In this document: piece after piece, positions 25,026 through 38,229 of the stretch
Layout: each line of letters begins with the position of its first letter
Numbering within the stretch: position 1 is the stretch's first letter
Source: Microvelia longipes
Taxonomy: Eukaryota; Arthropoda; Insecta; Hemiptera; Veliidae
NCBI GenBank assembly: GCA_018340805.1
Contig: JACMZG010000008.1
Span: 30,393,847-30,457,846, forward strand
Reading direction: 5' to 3'
DNA: 64,000 nt
The notes under the pieces: model-generated
The model's input: only the letters and a program-made list of their open reading frames with translations
Databases searched by the model: none
Told to the model about the DNA's origin: nothing
Translations under genes and position numbers: made by a program

Positions 25026-25142
25026 CTGAAAAAAAATAAATAAATGACGATAAAGTAAAGGTTGAGATAATTTAATGAGGTAAGTACACTGTATTAATTG
25101 TCATGAATCTTTTTGTTGTAATGCAAAAATAATTTTAAAAAA

Positions 25143-25943
25143 CTCGGGAACGGGGTGCTTCGGAACTTTTCCTCGTCACATCGGATTCGCTAAGCTCGTC
25201 CTCCCTGAATCGGACGAGCTTCGCTCGTCCTCATAATATACTAGTTGTTAAATTTATACTGCAACACGTCTTGGGATTCGTTTCGCTCGGCCTCAAATAG
25301 TAAATGCATACTATTCATTCCCGGCGGTCACCCATCCAAACACTAACTACGCTCTATGCTGCTTAACTTTTATGATCCACAGGAATTCATAGATATTGTC
25401 GTATTGTGATAAAACTTTTTGTACTTATTTATTACGTAAAGGTTTATACTTCAACCAAAATTTTAAGTCAATTGGATTATTTTCTGATTTTTTAGAAAGT
25501 TTTAAAAAACGTATACAAATCATTCGATAAAAATGTACTAATGCTGATATTAGGAAGAGACTTGGCACAAATGTTAGTCTTATACATGGCTATATGCGTG
25601 CCAAATTTTAATCGAATCCCATAATTTTTCCTCGTTTTATGATTTTTCGAGTTATTATTGAGATTAATGACGTCATAAACAAATTATTTTTCGAATGGCA
25701 CAACTACAGGTGTTCGAATGGCGGTAGACTGATGTTTGTACAATGTTCCAACTTTCTAGCATATACACTAGGAGCTACGATGATAACAGACACACACACA
25801 CAAATATAGACAGATAACTTTGCGAAAACCACTCAGGAGGCCTTAAAAACGTCTAAAACGGATAATTCCGGCGACATCGCGGTTTCGGATTTTTTGCATA
25901 TGGTATTCCTATATACCTGCAGTATAAATGAGAAAAGGTAAAA
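25143..25943 (+). repeat. 5S-module interspersed repeat, best full copy
   Basis: It begins at the head motif CGGGAACGGGGTGCTTCGG and runs through AACTTTTCCTC and a GACGAGCTTCGCTCGTCC hairpin. Next comes a segment antisense to 5S rRNA (25322-25374, GCGGTCACCCATCCAAACAC and TGCTGCTTAACTTTTATG), then about 500 bp of AT-rich body, a CA-rich tract and a terminal hairpin ending near 25942. The same order is seen near 43.6 kb and, reversed, near 46.3 kb. It has no ORF, so it must be mobilised, if at all, by other machinery. Confidence 0.7.
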
Positions 25944-27881
25944 ATTCTCTTCCGGTAAAATATTGCAAAGAATGTGCCATGATATGCCATGTTTTTCTAA
26001 TCTTGCAATAACTGTTTTGATCACATGATAAAGTAATACAAGAATTGTATTAAAGTAATGTATAAAGATTACAAAGTAGTCTCAATAGTTTCATTTATAT
26101 TCTATGATCCTTTTGTGAAGTTTCAATATTATGGAGCAATAAAAGCTAAATATGAATTTTATGTAATGTGAGCTAGATAAAAATTAGAATATAATAGGGA
26201 ATATGTACAGATAAAGAAAAATAAAGGTAAGCCATTTATTATTTTTTGGGAAAAGGTTTTCAGAACATTAAGGGGTTGATATAAGAGATGTGTCTGCGAT
26301 TTGTCTACGTTCCTATATACGTCCTCCCCGAGCAATATGAAGGCATGTGCCTTGACAAATGACACTTGTGGCAGCAATAAAAAACTCCTTTTTTTAACCA
26401 TCGAAAAAACTCGACCTGTCTTATCAGAAAAAGATGCGGCTCCCTATTTCATCCGAAGTACTATAATACAACACCCGGTATAAAAACCCATAAATATTTC
26501 GCAAGTCTCACAATTCATAAAAAAAGAAAATAAAATTTTTACGGCCACTCTTGTTTCGTCTCTAAATATGAGGAAAAAATTGAGGCTAGGAATGACATTG
26601 AGGCGCCGAGGCAGAAACGAGCCTTTAATTGATAGTAAAGTTAAAAGTTATTTATTTCTCTGTTGAGATTAAATCCTAATCTAGAGCCGCACTAAATTTC
26701 TTTTATGGCACTTAATAAATTTTAGTAATAAAACACATATAAAAATATATTTATTCAGTATATCATTTTATTGTCTTAATATTTCCTGCACATAGCAGAC
26801 ATTAAAATAAAAATATCTATATTATAAGTGACATAACTTAATTAAACTACGAATAAAATATTACTGAGCATAATAGGATTATAATATACTAATAAATAAA
26901 AACAGCAAAAAACAGATTAAATGCCCAATTATTACAGGATTAAGGTATAGACAGAGAAGAAGGTATTAAGCAAATTTATTATCGATAAAATTATAAGATA
27001 AAAAAGAAAATTAGCTTTAAAAGTAATTCGATATAGTTAGGGAAGGATATGGCGAAAACTCTAACGCTCAAAACTTAGCTCATCAATTTATACATCGAGA
27101 TTATTTAGACACATTATAGATTAATATTAAACTATAAGTAAAAGGCAATGGGAGAATTTTATACGATGAGGTAAGTCAGCAAAACGACTCAGTTTATGTG
27201 ATAGTTTATAACAAAATGAGATAAAAAACATGTTGGTTAGGTGTTAAACAAGTGTTTTGTACAAGTTTTTAGTGTTTTGGTTTTATTTATTCGTGATGGC
27301 AATCTAGTGTATTTAGCAAAACTCATAAGCGAGGACGTGGAGAATCCACTGAACATTATCTTATTTAAGAAATCTGTATATTTATAATCAAGAACACTAA
27401 CAATGGACCTTCAGTCCAAGCTGATCAGCGGCACAGCGTAACTTCTCCTGTACTTTTTTTTAACATAGCCAAAATATTTTATAAGAAGACACAAGAATTA
27501 CGTGTTTAAATATGCACTTAATCAGGGAAAAACTGAAACTAAACTACGTTTAAGAAAACAAGTTGTAAATATATCTACTTGTATTTTAGTAATTTAAATT
27601 CTTTCAATAAACACGTTTTTAAAGATGCAGAAATCCCCATAATTGTGTGTACACACTTAATAATGGGGATGTAATCTAAAGCGATAGAAGCTATTCAAAT
27701 GAAAATAATTTGATATTGCTATTTATTAGCATAACTTAGGATTAAGAAGGTTTCCAAAAGTGGCAACTCTACTAAATACATTTCTTCCTACTCAATGTGT
27801 TTTACCCACAAGACACCAAATACCAAACGAGCTATTTCGCACGATAATGAATTAGTATGAGTGATAGTTGGTGATACGTAC
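25944..27881. other. Intron between the 27.9 and 25.0 kb exons
   Basis: AT-rich; overlapping opposite-strand ORFs at 26159-26483 lack splice sites and motifs. Confidence 0.5.
27633..27670. repeat. Palindrome centred on GTGTGTACACAC
   Basis: ATCCCCAT and ATGGGGAT flank a perfect 12-base palindrome at 27645-27656 with short mismatched joints. It lies 212 bp from the 27.9 kb exon, on its downstream side. Confidence 0.6.
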
Positions 27882-28013
27882 TTGATGCTGAGTTGAAGAT
27901 GGTGGTTGAGGAGGTTGAGGAGATGAAGGGTGATCAGTATGAGAAGGAGCGCCGGGACCTGGACTCCACGAACCTACTCTCTCATAGCCGCCATTACTTC
28001 CTCCACCACTCAT
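27882..28013 (-). CDS. Internal coding exon of the same minus-strand gene (44 codons, G/S/P/Q-rich)
   Basis: The minus strand reads GTTTGTCTAG|ATGAGTGGTGG at the acceptor and CATCAA|GTACGT at the donor. The 132 bases are open and in phase 0 at both ends, so they join in frame to the exon ending at 36425 and the one starting at 25025. The peptide begins MSGGGSNGGYERVGSWSPGP and continues with a PSSPQPPQPPSSTQHQ tail. The ATG is the first codon of the exon and is directly preceded by an in-frame TAG. The block is therefore either a spliced internal exon, which I prefer given the acceptor and matching phases, or an alternative first coding exon starting at that Met. The reading is disordered and low-complexity; no domain is recognised. 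The intron to the upstream exon is about 8.4 kb, and to the downstream exon about 2.9 kb. Confidence 0.72.
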
Positions 28014-30795
28014 CTAGACAAACACCATATTATATTAAGTACATGATAAGTCTAATATTTCATATTTTAGTAATACGCATTACTAAAACCCAACATAAAA
28101 CAACCAAAAATAACTGTTTTTTTTTACATATTACTAACGAGCAATGAGAGTTTCATTATTGCAATTAATAAAACAAATGAACCCAAGGAAACGCAAGGTT
28201 CCAAGAGTTTCAGCTAAAACAAGGATACAATTTAATCAAAGGAAAATATCTGTTTATATTCCAGCAGCCATCAAAAATGTACTACAGTACTTATTTTCTA
28301 CTTTAACTTAGTTCATGTATTACTCTGCTTGAAGTTCAAATATCGTTTTATAAACATCGCTAAAATCTTCGAAAACAGTTTTTAACTAACATTACAGTTT
28401 TAATATGAAGTCAAAAAATTGAAACTGGTTAAAAAAACTAAGTGCCGTCTGAGAATTTTAATATTATGGTCGGAATTGGAGATATCTTCCATTTCAGTTG
28501 TTGGTACTTCTTTAAATAATATGACACCTTTGTTCTCATATTCATAAATCACAACATAATAATTGACAAAATTAACAAATAACAAAGCTAAATAACCACG
28601 AAAGATTAAGGGGGTCACCTAAACTAAAGAAGTGCCCAATTGTTAACCATTTATATCGGGAAAAAGCCTTAAACATTAATATTACAAGACGGTTAGGATT
28701 TAAAATACAACGGAAAATTACTTTCACGCTAGAGTCTCATTCCATCAAGATCCTGATAAAGGAAAATTAGGGATTTTGTACGAGGGCCTCACCTGTTACT
28801 TCTTTATCAACAAACACTTTATTGTACAAGGCAAGTATTCACTAGCGTGAGAGCCAAACCCCCCTTACTTCCAACATCAAGATAAAACCAGCACACCCTT
28901 AGTAATAAATATCAAAATGCAATTTCATTCTTGAATAGGACATAAATACTATTAATAAGTAATTATTGGATTACCTTACTTAAATAATTGATACTTCAGA
29001 TAATAGAATAGTTAAATTTTTTTCATAATTTTTACCTAAATACATCCAATATAAACAATTAAGTTTATAAGACTTAACCAATGAACAATTTATTAGATTG
29101 TATAGTTAAGGAAATAACCAACAAAAAAAGCTTCATAGACAGTCACTTTTATTCCTCCTAATGCCATAAACAAACAAAATAACATCTATATAACCATTTT
29201 TTTCGCTTTAGTTTGTTTACAGTCACAAGATAATTGTGAGACGTCAAACTTGTCCCATTTAACAAGACCTTAAACAGTTATGTTTCCTAATCTGTCTTAA
29301 ATCCCCAAATTTATTTTCGACAGTACAAGCATAGATATCTAGGCAAGATACTCACAGAATATGGACAAGGTGTTTAGTAACAACAACAAGAGGCCTTTTG
29401 GCCCCGGCTGCTTGGATCTGGGCCGACATACGAATTTTATTAACAATAGGGGTTTTTTAAATCAGTAAGCCCCATTTTTTCTATTTTTTCTTTTGGAAAT
29501 TCGCTAAGAACAGGGAGCTTACAATTAAAAACTAAACTTGTGTAACAAAACCTTTTGTTGGGTAATATGAAGTCAATTTTAAGCAAATATACTTTATCAA
29601 TTAAACAAAATTACACTAATTTTAAATAATTTAAATTACATTAATTAAAATCTTATTTTTTGCATTCAGTTTTTAACGTTGATAAACAAAAAGGGGATAA
29701 TAATTTAATTCAAAAAATATTATTCCTTCTTGTAAATTTACTAAGTTATAAATGTTAATTTAAAAAACAAACGTGATGCTTTTATGGCGGTATGATCAAC
29801 AGGTCAATGCCAATAATAATAATAATAATAATAATAAATACTTACTATCAATTAAACAAAATTACATTAAACAAAGTTATAAAATCAATTTTAATTAAGA
29901 TTTGGTTAAATGAAGTGTTAATGTTCTTAAAAAGCATTATCTTTAATGATACCTTAACGGCAGTAAAAGAGGTGCAGGTAAGGATAGAAACTAAAACCAA
30001 AATTAACCTGAACTCAAAAAAGGTCAAAAGACTGAAATTCCTAAGAACCGTCAGGGCAATATTGAAAGGACCGAACCTTGAAGGATAAGGGTAGTATAGG
30101 GATGTTTAGGTTGTTTCAGGTATTCGAACCTAAAAACTTAGGTTTAAAACTTGAAAACCACTTAAATAGAAAAATATAAAGCTCCTGTCGAAAGTAAAGG
30201 AAATATGCACATAAAATGGTCAAGTAAATTGCTTCTCAACAAAAGTACCATTTGAAAATGTTTTCAAAAGGACTTCACTTCCTTCAGGATTTAAAAGTCA
30301 AATCATTGCATATGTAAGAAGCATTAGCATTACTGCAACTATTAGCATTGATTTAGTTTTGTTGATACAATTTTAATCCGTCATTGATTTGCAGTTATGT
30401 AAATTTAACATTAAACAAATTCAAGCAGAATTAATTCAAATTTAATTAGTTTATACAAAATGTTTTGACATTAAACAAATCAGTAGAATTAAGGAGAAAT
30501 TCAGAATAAAACCAAATTGGCGGAGAAATTCAAAATATTTAAGAATAATATTGAATTTAAATATCAAAATTTTTGAATAGAGAAAGAGTGGACATAAATA
30601 AAAGTAACGAGCGATGGACAAATTATTTAACCGTTTGAAGAAGATGCTGTACAATAAATAACTAAATTTTATTACAAATATACAACGGTAAAATCGAAAT
30701 AACTTATTTAATTTAAAAATCTAAAACTATAATTGAGATTTTATATTATGGTACAGAGCACAACTTTGATAGGCATTATCGATTAAATGAAAAAA
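28014..30795. other. Intron between the 36.4 and 27.9 kb exons, part 1
   Basis: It has a 14-bp inverted pair CTTTCACGCTAGAG (28721) and CACTAGCGTGAGAG (28841), a GGCCCCGGCTGCTTGGATCT patch near 29400 and an AAT microsatellite near 29812. A 72-codon minus ORF at 28400-28618 has no donor. Confidence 0.45.
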
Positions 30796-31190
30796 CAGGA
30801 AGTCTTCGGCCTCTTGGCCGTTATGCGGCGTTGCGCTGGGGCCGCTTTGAGGCCCCCGCTGATCATTGTTTACACACTATTTTTAACACTTAAGTTTTTG
30901 TGAACCTTTAAAATTTTTGCTGAGTCATTATTGTGGGTTTATAAAGTCACATATATTTCATAAACAATATTAATAAGGTTGCTTTTTGTATCAAGTTTCA
31001 TTTCGATCCGTGATTTTAAATTATTGAAATTTTTTTTTGAAAGTTATCATATCCCATAGAAACGTCTAGGAACGAAAATCTCGTACATACATATATATTG
31101 TTTGTACAACAAACAAATTCACCCCCCCCCCCCTCCACACACCTTCCGCCATGACACCCCCCCCCCCTCCACGACCTCAACCACGCTTAA
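30796..31190 (+). repeat. GC-headed interspersed repeat with poly-C tail
   Basis: The head GAAGTCTTCGGCCTCTTGGC and GCGCTGGGGCCGCTTTGAGG matches the element at 39.76 kb in order. The body has GAGTCATTATTGTGGGTT, shared with the 5S family. The tail has two poly-C runs (31122-31133 and 31157-31167) separated by CTCCACACACCTTCCGCCAT. It has no ORF. Confidence 0.5.
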
Positions 31191-33057
31191 AAACAAGTTC
31201 AAGATTAGCTAAAAAAATTTAAGGAAGGAATGATAAAATGATCTTCTTAAAGATAATTACATTACATAAAAGACGCAAAGCGTTTTTGAACTCATGAGAG
31301 GATCAGTGAATGATCAAACCACCGAAAGCGTTTTCACTTTCCGTATTTAAAAAAAAAATATCAGTGCAAACTGTTACATCTTTCGTTTTTTTACGATAGG
31401 CTCACCCTTCCAAACATCCGACACATTATGAGCATAACAAGGGGCTTTTGATAAGACAGGAATGTCACATTATTTCTACAGCATTTATTTTATGTCACAT
31501 GGTTTCCTATTGCTTATAGAAAAAGAAACATTAAAGAATAATTGTTCGATAAAAAAATAAACAGTTAAACAATAGCAATTAATACCAAGGTGAACGATCT
31601 TCACTTGATTCAAACATGTCTAATGAAGGCTAATAAGCTACATGACCTGCCCCACCAAATTACACATCATGTGAGAAAATATTGGACACGAAACAAAAAT
31701 GCGGAATTGATAATTTCTTCTCACACACTATTTTTACTATAAAAATGACCTTGGCTTTTATTAATGTCATTTTATAATATTTATCCAACGTTGTTTAGGT
31801 CGTTAATCTCTTGATTATTTTTATTCAAAAGATGACGTAATCCCATGTGTATAATATGACATATGGGTTTAAAAGAGTCAAGTATTTGCTTTCAATACTG
31901 TATTTATTTTGTTTATTCTATTATGTATTTGTGTAATATTTATAAAACAAAATCCCACATTAAAATACCTTAAATATTATGTAAGACGGGTCTAATATTT
32001 AAATAAATAATTAGTCTTTTTCATTGTCAGTTATGTATTTTTAAACACACTTTATTTGCGTGTTACATTAATTCTACATTAGAATAAAAATAAAGTTTTA
32101 AATAATTCAGTCTAATAAATTATTTATGTCTCTTACGTATTAAGTGTTAATTAGTTGACCAAGAAATTATCACAACCTGTTGATATAGATAGATAATTGA
32201 AATCTTTCATAAATATAAAAAACATTATTTGTGACAAGAATTCTTACCAACTTAAAGGACAACGACCTGCCTTTTCATTTCAACCTGTCCCTTGCACTCA
32301 TGATACTCTAACATATATATTTGTATCTTTTACTTTTTTACTATAGATAAGAAAAAAAGGATAGCAGCAAAAAGGGTGGATAAGATACGTAGTCAAACTG
32401 GCATGACATTCTTGATACAGTTCTTTCTACCTTAATGGTATGCAATAAAAAACAAGATAAGGAATGCCATTTTGTGGTGACCTTGATGGACTTCTTTTAG
32501 ATAAAAGTAAAAGAAACCAAGATATCAAAGAGGAAAAACTCAAATAAACAAAGGAATTCTTTTAACAAAAAGAAGTAAATTAAAGATTCTTTTCTACGTG
32601 AATAACTTCTTTAAGTTAAAAATAAAGATAAGGAAACCCCCTAATAACTGACCAACTCAGAAGAGAACAAGAAAAACAGATAATGATTAAGTTCAATTCA
32701 AAAGAGATTTAGACAAAGCAGTAGAATTATTTGAATTAACTTGGTTTTGGTAGGACTGAGAAAGACCATCTTAGAGATGACTTGCGTTGCCTAGCCATCT
32801 ATTTATAAATGCTGGTCTCGTAGAGGAATGTACATCGTGACTCAGACTATCTGTATACTATTAGCGGTCTTGTGACATACCATGTCACCACGACCAAGGT
32901 TACGCGTCCTTTATTCTTCTATTCCATCCCATTATTGATTTTGTTGTTCTTTTATTCAATGTAAGATAATCAGCTGTTTAACTATTCTAGCCTATTTACT
33001 AGAAGTTGACCTAAATCGAATTTTAAATTAGCCATATTACAACTAAAACAGAACAGA
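31191..33057. other. AT-rich non-coding, presumed intron
   Basis: No supportable feature. Confidence 0.5.
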
Positions 33058-33384
33058 ATGCAATTACAACAACGAGCAGAAGGTATACTTTATACTTTCA
33101 TATACTCAGACTCAAAAGTACGTTCATACAATATTCTAAATCCGCGGATCGAATTGAGTACGACATCTAAATACGGTTACATACGCTGTAAGAACCATGC
33201 GAAGAGAAACCAGTCCGATACGCTAAAATTTGGGAGAAGGAATCTTCAGAGGCGATTGCTATTGGACCCTCGTTCAAATACATGGAGCCTAAACCACAAA
33301 ATAATTCAAACAATTTTGCTTCAAACGACTATTCAGATGCACCAGTATTAAATCTTTATAAAACACTCCTAGATTTTCAAGAAT
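33058..33384 (+). pseudogene. Possible decayed coding relic, frameshifted
   Basis: From 33191 one frame reads EPCEEKPVRYAKIWEKESSE and stays open with protein-like composition to LNLYKTLLDFQE and a TAG at about 33384. An in-frame TAA sits just before it, and the upstream part (from 33058) is open in a different frame. It may be a frameshifted remnant of a retroelement or gene. No motif identifies it, and chance is possible. Confidence 0.25.
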
Positions 33385-36300
33385 AGGCTCCACCCCATTC
33401 GAGTTTTTTGTAACTTTAAAGAGCTAAATTAGAGCATACCATAATATAGATTAAAACGAAAGCAACATTAACCCCTAATAAATTAAAAAATCATACCACC
33501 ATATTGTGGTTATTCTTCACTAAGCTATTGTTATTAACATACATCATAGAATTTCGTCCAAAAAACTTATTACGTATGTCTAACAATACCTTCGTGGAAT
33601 AATTAATGGAATACCGGTGATTGCGGTTTAAAACAGTCAACATTAAGAAACGTTCTAATTGAACTTTTCGAAGATACAAAAGTGATAACGAAATAACCAT
33701 ACTAAGTTACTTGAAACCGATTGACTTACTGGTGTTATTGGCCATTTTCGAACGTCTAGGAACATGTTTTCCCTATATTTTAAAAACTTTAATGTTGGTA
33801 CATATGAAATGTTCTGCCAGGGGGCTATATATATTATACAAATTGTGATTCTTAACAATAAAATAAACTTAAAAAGCTTCGTAATGCGGTTCAAAAACCA
33901 TCAATAAGTAAGGTGCCAAGATATGCGGGACGGATAATGAATAGTTTTAACATAGTCACAAATGACGCATCATACCCTTTTGATTTGCTTAATAAAACCT
34001 CAATAATAATGTGAAAAAACCAAACTTTTCCATAAAATTACAACATACAACATTGAAAAAAATATCAATCCAAAATGTCTAAATAAAATATATTTCTAAA
34101 ATATAATATCAATTAGAATTATAACTGCGTCTTTATCAAATTAAAATGAGAAAATTCGATGTCTTAAACATAAACAATGAAAATCGTCACAAATAGATTT
34201 AACCGACTTGAAAGGCAAATTGAAAGGTAAAAAATATTTTAAGTAACACCAACCGAATAAATGATCAATTTATACAATACCAGGGCCATTTAATTATCCA
34301 TTTAATTAAACGACAACACAAAACTTATTTGCATAGCTATTAAACTAAGCTGTTAAGGGAGGGTGCGAGGAAATACCAATATCGGAGAAAATTAATAATA
34401 ACTTTATAGTAAAAGTAAATGTTATAGCAGAGGAAATGTATTAGAATTTAAATTGATTGATTTTAACTGTACGTAGTGTATAGAAATAATTAATTGAATG
34501 GTATTGGTATAGACTTAGTAGTCTCTTGCCAGAGGTATTTACTATTAATTTTATAAATAGAGTCAATAAGTGATATAAATAAAATTGAAAGTGAAGGTTG
34601 ATTAATCAAGTTCATGCTAATTAATTAAATATTTAATTCATGATGTTCCGAAATAAATTAATTATTGTCACAATAACAACTTTTTTTTAAAATTTTTATT
34701 AACGTACAAAAGTTATTAAGTTAGTATTTAAATTTATTTAGTTATTAAATTAGTAACGTAAATTAGTTATTAAAAGTATTAAGTACAAAAACGAAGAGTA
34801 ATAGTTTTTTTAAAGCATGATAAATAGAACCAAAACTCTATGTTTAGAATAGCGTGAAAATTTGATTTTTTACAGCAAACTGTAGTAGAAAAAAAAACCA
34901 TCAGCAGTAGCTGCTTATGAGAACGATAAAAACCGCGTCAGTGTATTAAAAATACATAATTAAATACCCTAATTGTATACAACAGATTTTTTTAAAATAA
35001 TATAAAACCTTTTATATTAATTGAATTTCTTTAATAGCTTTATTACAAGAAGAAGACTTAACTTAAAAAGGAATTCAATTTAAATAGTATCTTAAAATAA
35101 AAAAAAGGAGATTTTTTTTCAAGGATTTAGGTAATTAAGGTAAATTAATCTGCGAGATTATAAGAATAGAATGATTTTAAAGAAATGTGCTAAGTAAATA
35201 ACAGCACTGAGGCTAATAAGATTTATTATCGGACAAATGGATAGGCTTGATGAAAAATTTCAATGGCAAGCGCTGCAATTAACGTCTCCGTCTCTGAATG
35301 TAAAGCTTTTTAGCGAATTTCCTTAATAGCTAAAAAATCGCAAATGGTGTAGGTGTCTTGACGGGAATCGAACTCCGAACCATAGCCAACATACAGGGTG
35401 GACGAAAACTTCCCTCTCCTCCAAAATATTGAATCGCAAGACATAAATTGATGAATACTTTTTCATTTTGGTGCTAAGTTAACCTCGGGTGTCCAACGCA
35501 ACCCTGATTATGCGGAAAGAATAGATAAAAATAAATTGGAAGGTTAACTTTTATTGGCATTTTTGTGTTAAAGGGATAAATACCAGACCGTTTGCCTCAG
35601 GTATTTTTTTGACCAAGACCGCTATTTTGACGGGAATAAGTACACTTAGTGTAAAAATTGGACAGTTTAATTTAACATTGAAGCTAAAGTATTGTGACAT
35701 TAGAAAAAATAAGCCAATAGTAAAATAGCCTTATTTTATTGGCTCATGAACACAAATCATTCATTACATTTTCAATATTAAAAACAACTAGGTTAACTAT
35801 TTTTCCTAAATCTAACAGCATTAGAAACTAGAAAAACCTAATATGGGCATAGTAATAAATAATATGTGTTTAAATATATTCCACTCTTGGTTCCCGAGAT
35901 AATTTGTATCGTTATATTTATACTTTATAAGGGCAACTACAAAACAATTTTGCAGATTTTCCTAAGAAAATGCGCTATTAATACTTTGAAGATCAGCATA
36001 AACTGAGCTTTGTATGACAACCAAGAATGCCGTGCGGAACTGATTAAGCAAAGGTGGGCATAGTACTGAACAATTTATGGTATGAAAACGCGCATTTCCT
36101 TAGAATAATTTAGAAAAATTGACAAACAAGTAAAAGTGAGACTGCTTCGACAAAAAACATAACCGAAAACCAGAGCAAGAAAATAAACTGCGTAGGATTC
36201 TGCTGTTATTGTCATGGGGATTTATGTCTTCCGGTGTTATGATGAATTAATATCTACATTGACGCGGTCGCCAGTGGAGGACCTCAATCAAATCTTCTAA

Positions 36301-36424
36301 GCAAGAAAACAAGCGTTTCATAAGACCTCCACACTAGAATTATTATCAAAACTAGTTCTTGAGATATTTATTTTGCTCTGGATATTTAGTGCATAACATG
36401 TACATACATTTATGACAAAATTAC
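33385..36424. other. AT-rich intron downstream of the 36.4 kb exon
   Basis: Besides the B-box scrap at 35.4 kb, TTTTCCTAAGAAAATGCGCT (35956) and CGCGCATTTCCTTAGAATAA (36090) form a spaced inverted pair. Confidence 0.45.
35360..35420 (-). repeat. tRNA-like B-box fragment next to a TIR-like end
   Basis: On the minus strand GGTTCGGAGTTCGATTCCCG (about 35381-35362) looks like a tRNA T-arm, the pol III B box, but its 5-bp stem does not pair well and no A box is seen upstream. On the + strand TACAGGGTGGACGAAAACTT at 35392 resembles the end of an insect transposon; no partner end was found. Probably a tRNA-derived SINE scrap, not a tRNA gene. Confidence 0.35.
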
Positions 36425-36655
36425 CTGGTAAGGATGCCTGTAGGGCGATGAAGGATGATAGGGAGATTGAGATGGTGATGGAGGGTAACCCGGGTAAGGC
36501 CTCGGCGGGGGCTGGCCTTGCCCGGGCTGCTGGCCCCCGCCTCCACCGGACGACTGTATGACTGCTTGTCCAGGTTGACTACTTCCACTTTGAGATTGCT
36601 GACCAGTTTGTCCTGTATTACTCTGGCCAGTATTACTACTCCCTTGTGCTCCACC
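36425..36655 (-). CDS. Internal coding exon, GQSP-rich low-complexity protein (candidate chromatin or RNA regulator)
   Basis: On the minus strand a T-run ending in TTTTTTTAG is followed by 231 bases open in one frame, closed by the donor CAG|GTAATT. The 77 codons begin and end in phase 0. The first half is rich in G, S, Q and N with repeated TGQ steps; the middle has five glycines in a row; the last 30 residues are proline- and tyrosine-rich (PPPRPYPGYPPSPSQSPYH and on to SPYRHPYQ). Local GC is far above the surroundings, as expected for a conserved exon. No folded domain is visible, so the segment is probably disordered. The composition resembles long disordered regions of ARID1/Osa-type chromatin subunits, but many regulators look like this, so I give no symbol. 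A longer overlapping ORF starting MFNYFF is in another frame and ignores the splice sites. Next exon downstream: 28013-27882. Confidence 0.75.
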
Positions 36656-38229
36656 CTAAAAAAATAATTAAACAAATAATTAAAATAAAATCAGACATAA
36701 GATTTAAATGATAAACATAAAATATTAAATTAAAACTCTTTGTCGCAATCTAAATATATATGCTCGGACGCTGGCTAACTTTTACTCGCAAATGTAATTC
36801 AATGCACGAGCAATTAGTATTTTTTCCATTAAAACGTACCACGCGACAATAAACATTTAATAACTGCCTCACCACTCTATATTCGCCATTATTAATGGAC
36901 TTGACACAAGACCACGTCTAACAGTATTTCCTTACGTCTAAAGTCGCTCAGAATATTATTACAAAAGGATATTTATGCAACCCAAAACTCGATCATCAAA
37001 CATTATGGAGGTATGATTATATACTAAAATATCGATACAAATTTAATTAATAAATTAAAACTTATAACAGTATTTTGTAGCAATACCATAAACTCTTAGG
37101 GGGAATCAGCCTCCTTTAGAATATATATATATATATATATACTGAATTTTTGAATAGGATATAATCTAATCTTTTCGTTGTTACTATAAACTAATATTAA
37201 TTATCTTCCAATTTAACTTTAAGTAAAATAATCTAAAAAGGTAGATTTTGTTGATTGGTAACCTTGACCTAACTTAATTAAATAGGAACAAAAAGTCATA
37301 ATTGATTATTTTTGATATAGTAAAATTTTACATCATTATTTATTTTCTTTTTTATCTTTATTTATGACATTTTATTTATTTTCTTAGTATATTTTAATTA
37401 AATTAAATTAATTTAAACAGTTTATAAGCTAATAAAAGGCAATATGTTTCTTGGGGGCTAATTTTAAACCAGGGGCTTTAGTCCTCTAGCCCCCTTAGAA
37501 TTGCCTAAGAGCAATACTAAATAGAGAAAATAAAGAGGGAAGAAGGCATGCGACATAACTCCCGATGTCGTAATTGTAAAACTTATGTAATTAAAAATAA
37601 CGGCACTGCTTGTACTGGTACACAATACACCTAGGATTACTTTAATGCAATTTTCTTTTAAACTCATGAAGAATTAGCCATTCGGTTTTAATTAGCAAGA
37701 AGTAAATAAATTAAAACGAAAAAAGAAAGGAAAGAACAAATTACGTTATCAGCCGAACAAGATATGCAAGTGGATTCACAAATGATTGCACAAAACAATT
37801 AAGAATTTATTACATCCAGTTATTTACTGTAAGATAAAGACATATGATGCGTGAAATATCACACTCCGTTAAGGTTATGATTTAAAAAAAAAAGTAAAGG
37901 GTACCTCGGTACATTTCCTGTTATTTGGCAGCCTAGTTATTTATTAATATAATTCTAAATGAGAATATGTTGATTTAAACTTAATCCAGCAAACAAATTT
38001 TTTTTCATATAATTTTAAGTATCCCACTAAAAATATTTATGCTCAACCATAACGTAAACACTAAAAGTTAAATAATTATGGTATTTCCATAGCTAATTCA
38101 TTACATATATTTCTCTATGCGATGATAAATTGCACGTCCAAAAGCAGTAAGAAAATAAATTTATAAGCCGTTTAAATAGCGACCAATATGAAAATAAAAA
38201 TAAGTAAGTGTGTATAAAGTTCTAAATTT
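36656..38229. other. AT-rich intron upstream of the 36.4 kb exon
   Basis: Contains the TA tract at 37120. The 67-codon minus ORF at 37464-37667 has no supporting motif. Confidence 0.5.
37120..37141. repeat. Short TA microsatellite
   Basis: Uninterrupted (AT)n of about 22 bases, in the intron upstream of the 36.4 kb exon. Confidence 0.85.

Noticed and set aside
26159..26483. Overlapping + and - ORFs of 60-80 codons
   Set aside because: Neither has splice-site support, a recognisable motif or repeat similarity.
28400..28618. 72-codon minus ORF just upstream of the 27.9 kb exon
   Set aside because: A weak acceptor is possible but there is no donor before the stop codon, and composition follows the AT background.
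35360..35381. tRNA gene
   Set aside because: Only a B-box-like word is present; no A box, anticodon arm or acceptor stem can be formed.
36421..36675. 84-codon ORF beginning MFNYFF over the 36.4 kb exon
   Set aside because: Wrong frame; it runs through both splice sites, whereas the alternative frame between AG and GT is GQSP-rich and joins in phase with the neighbouring exons.
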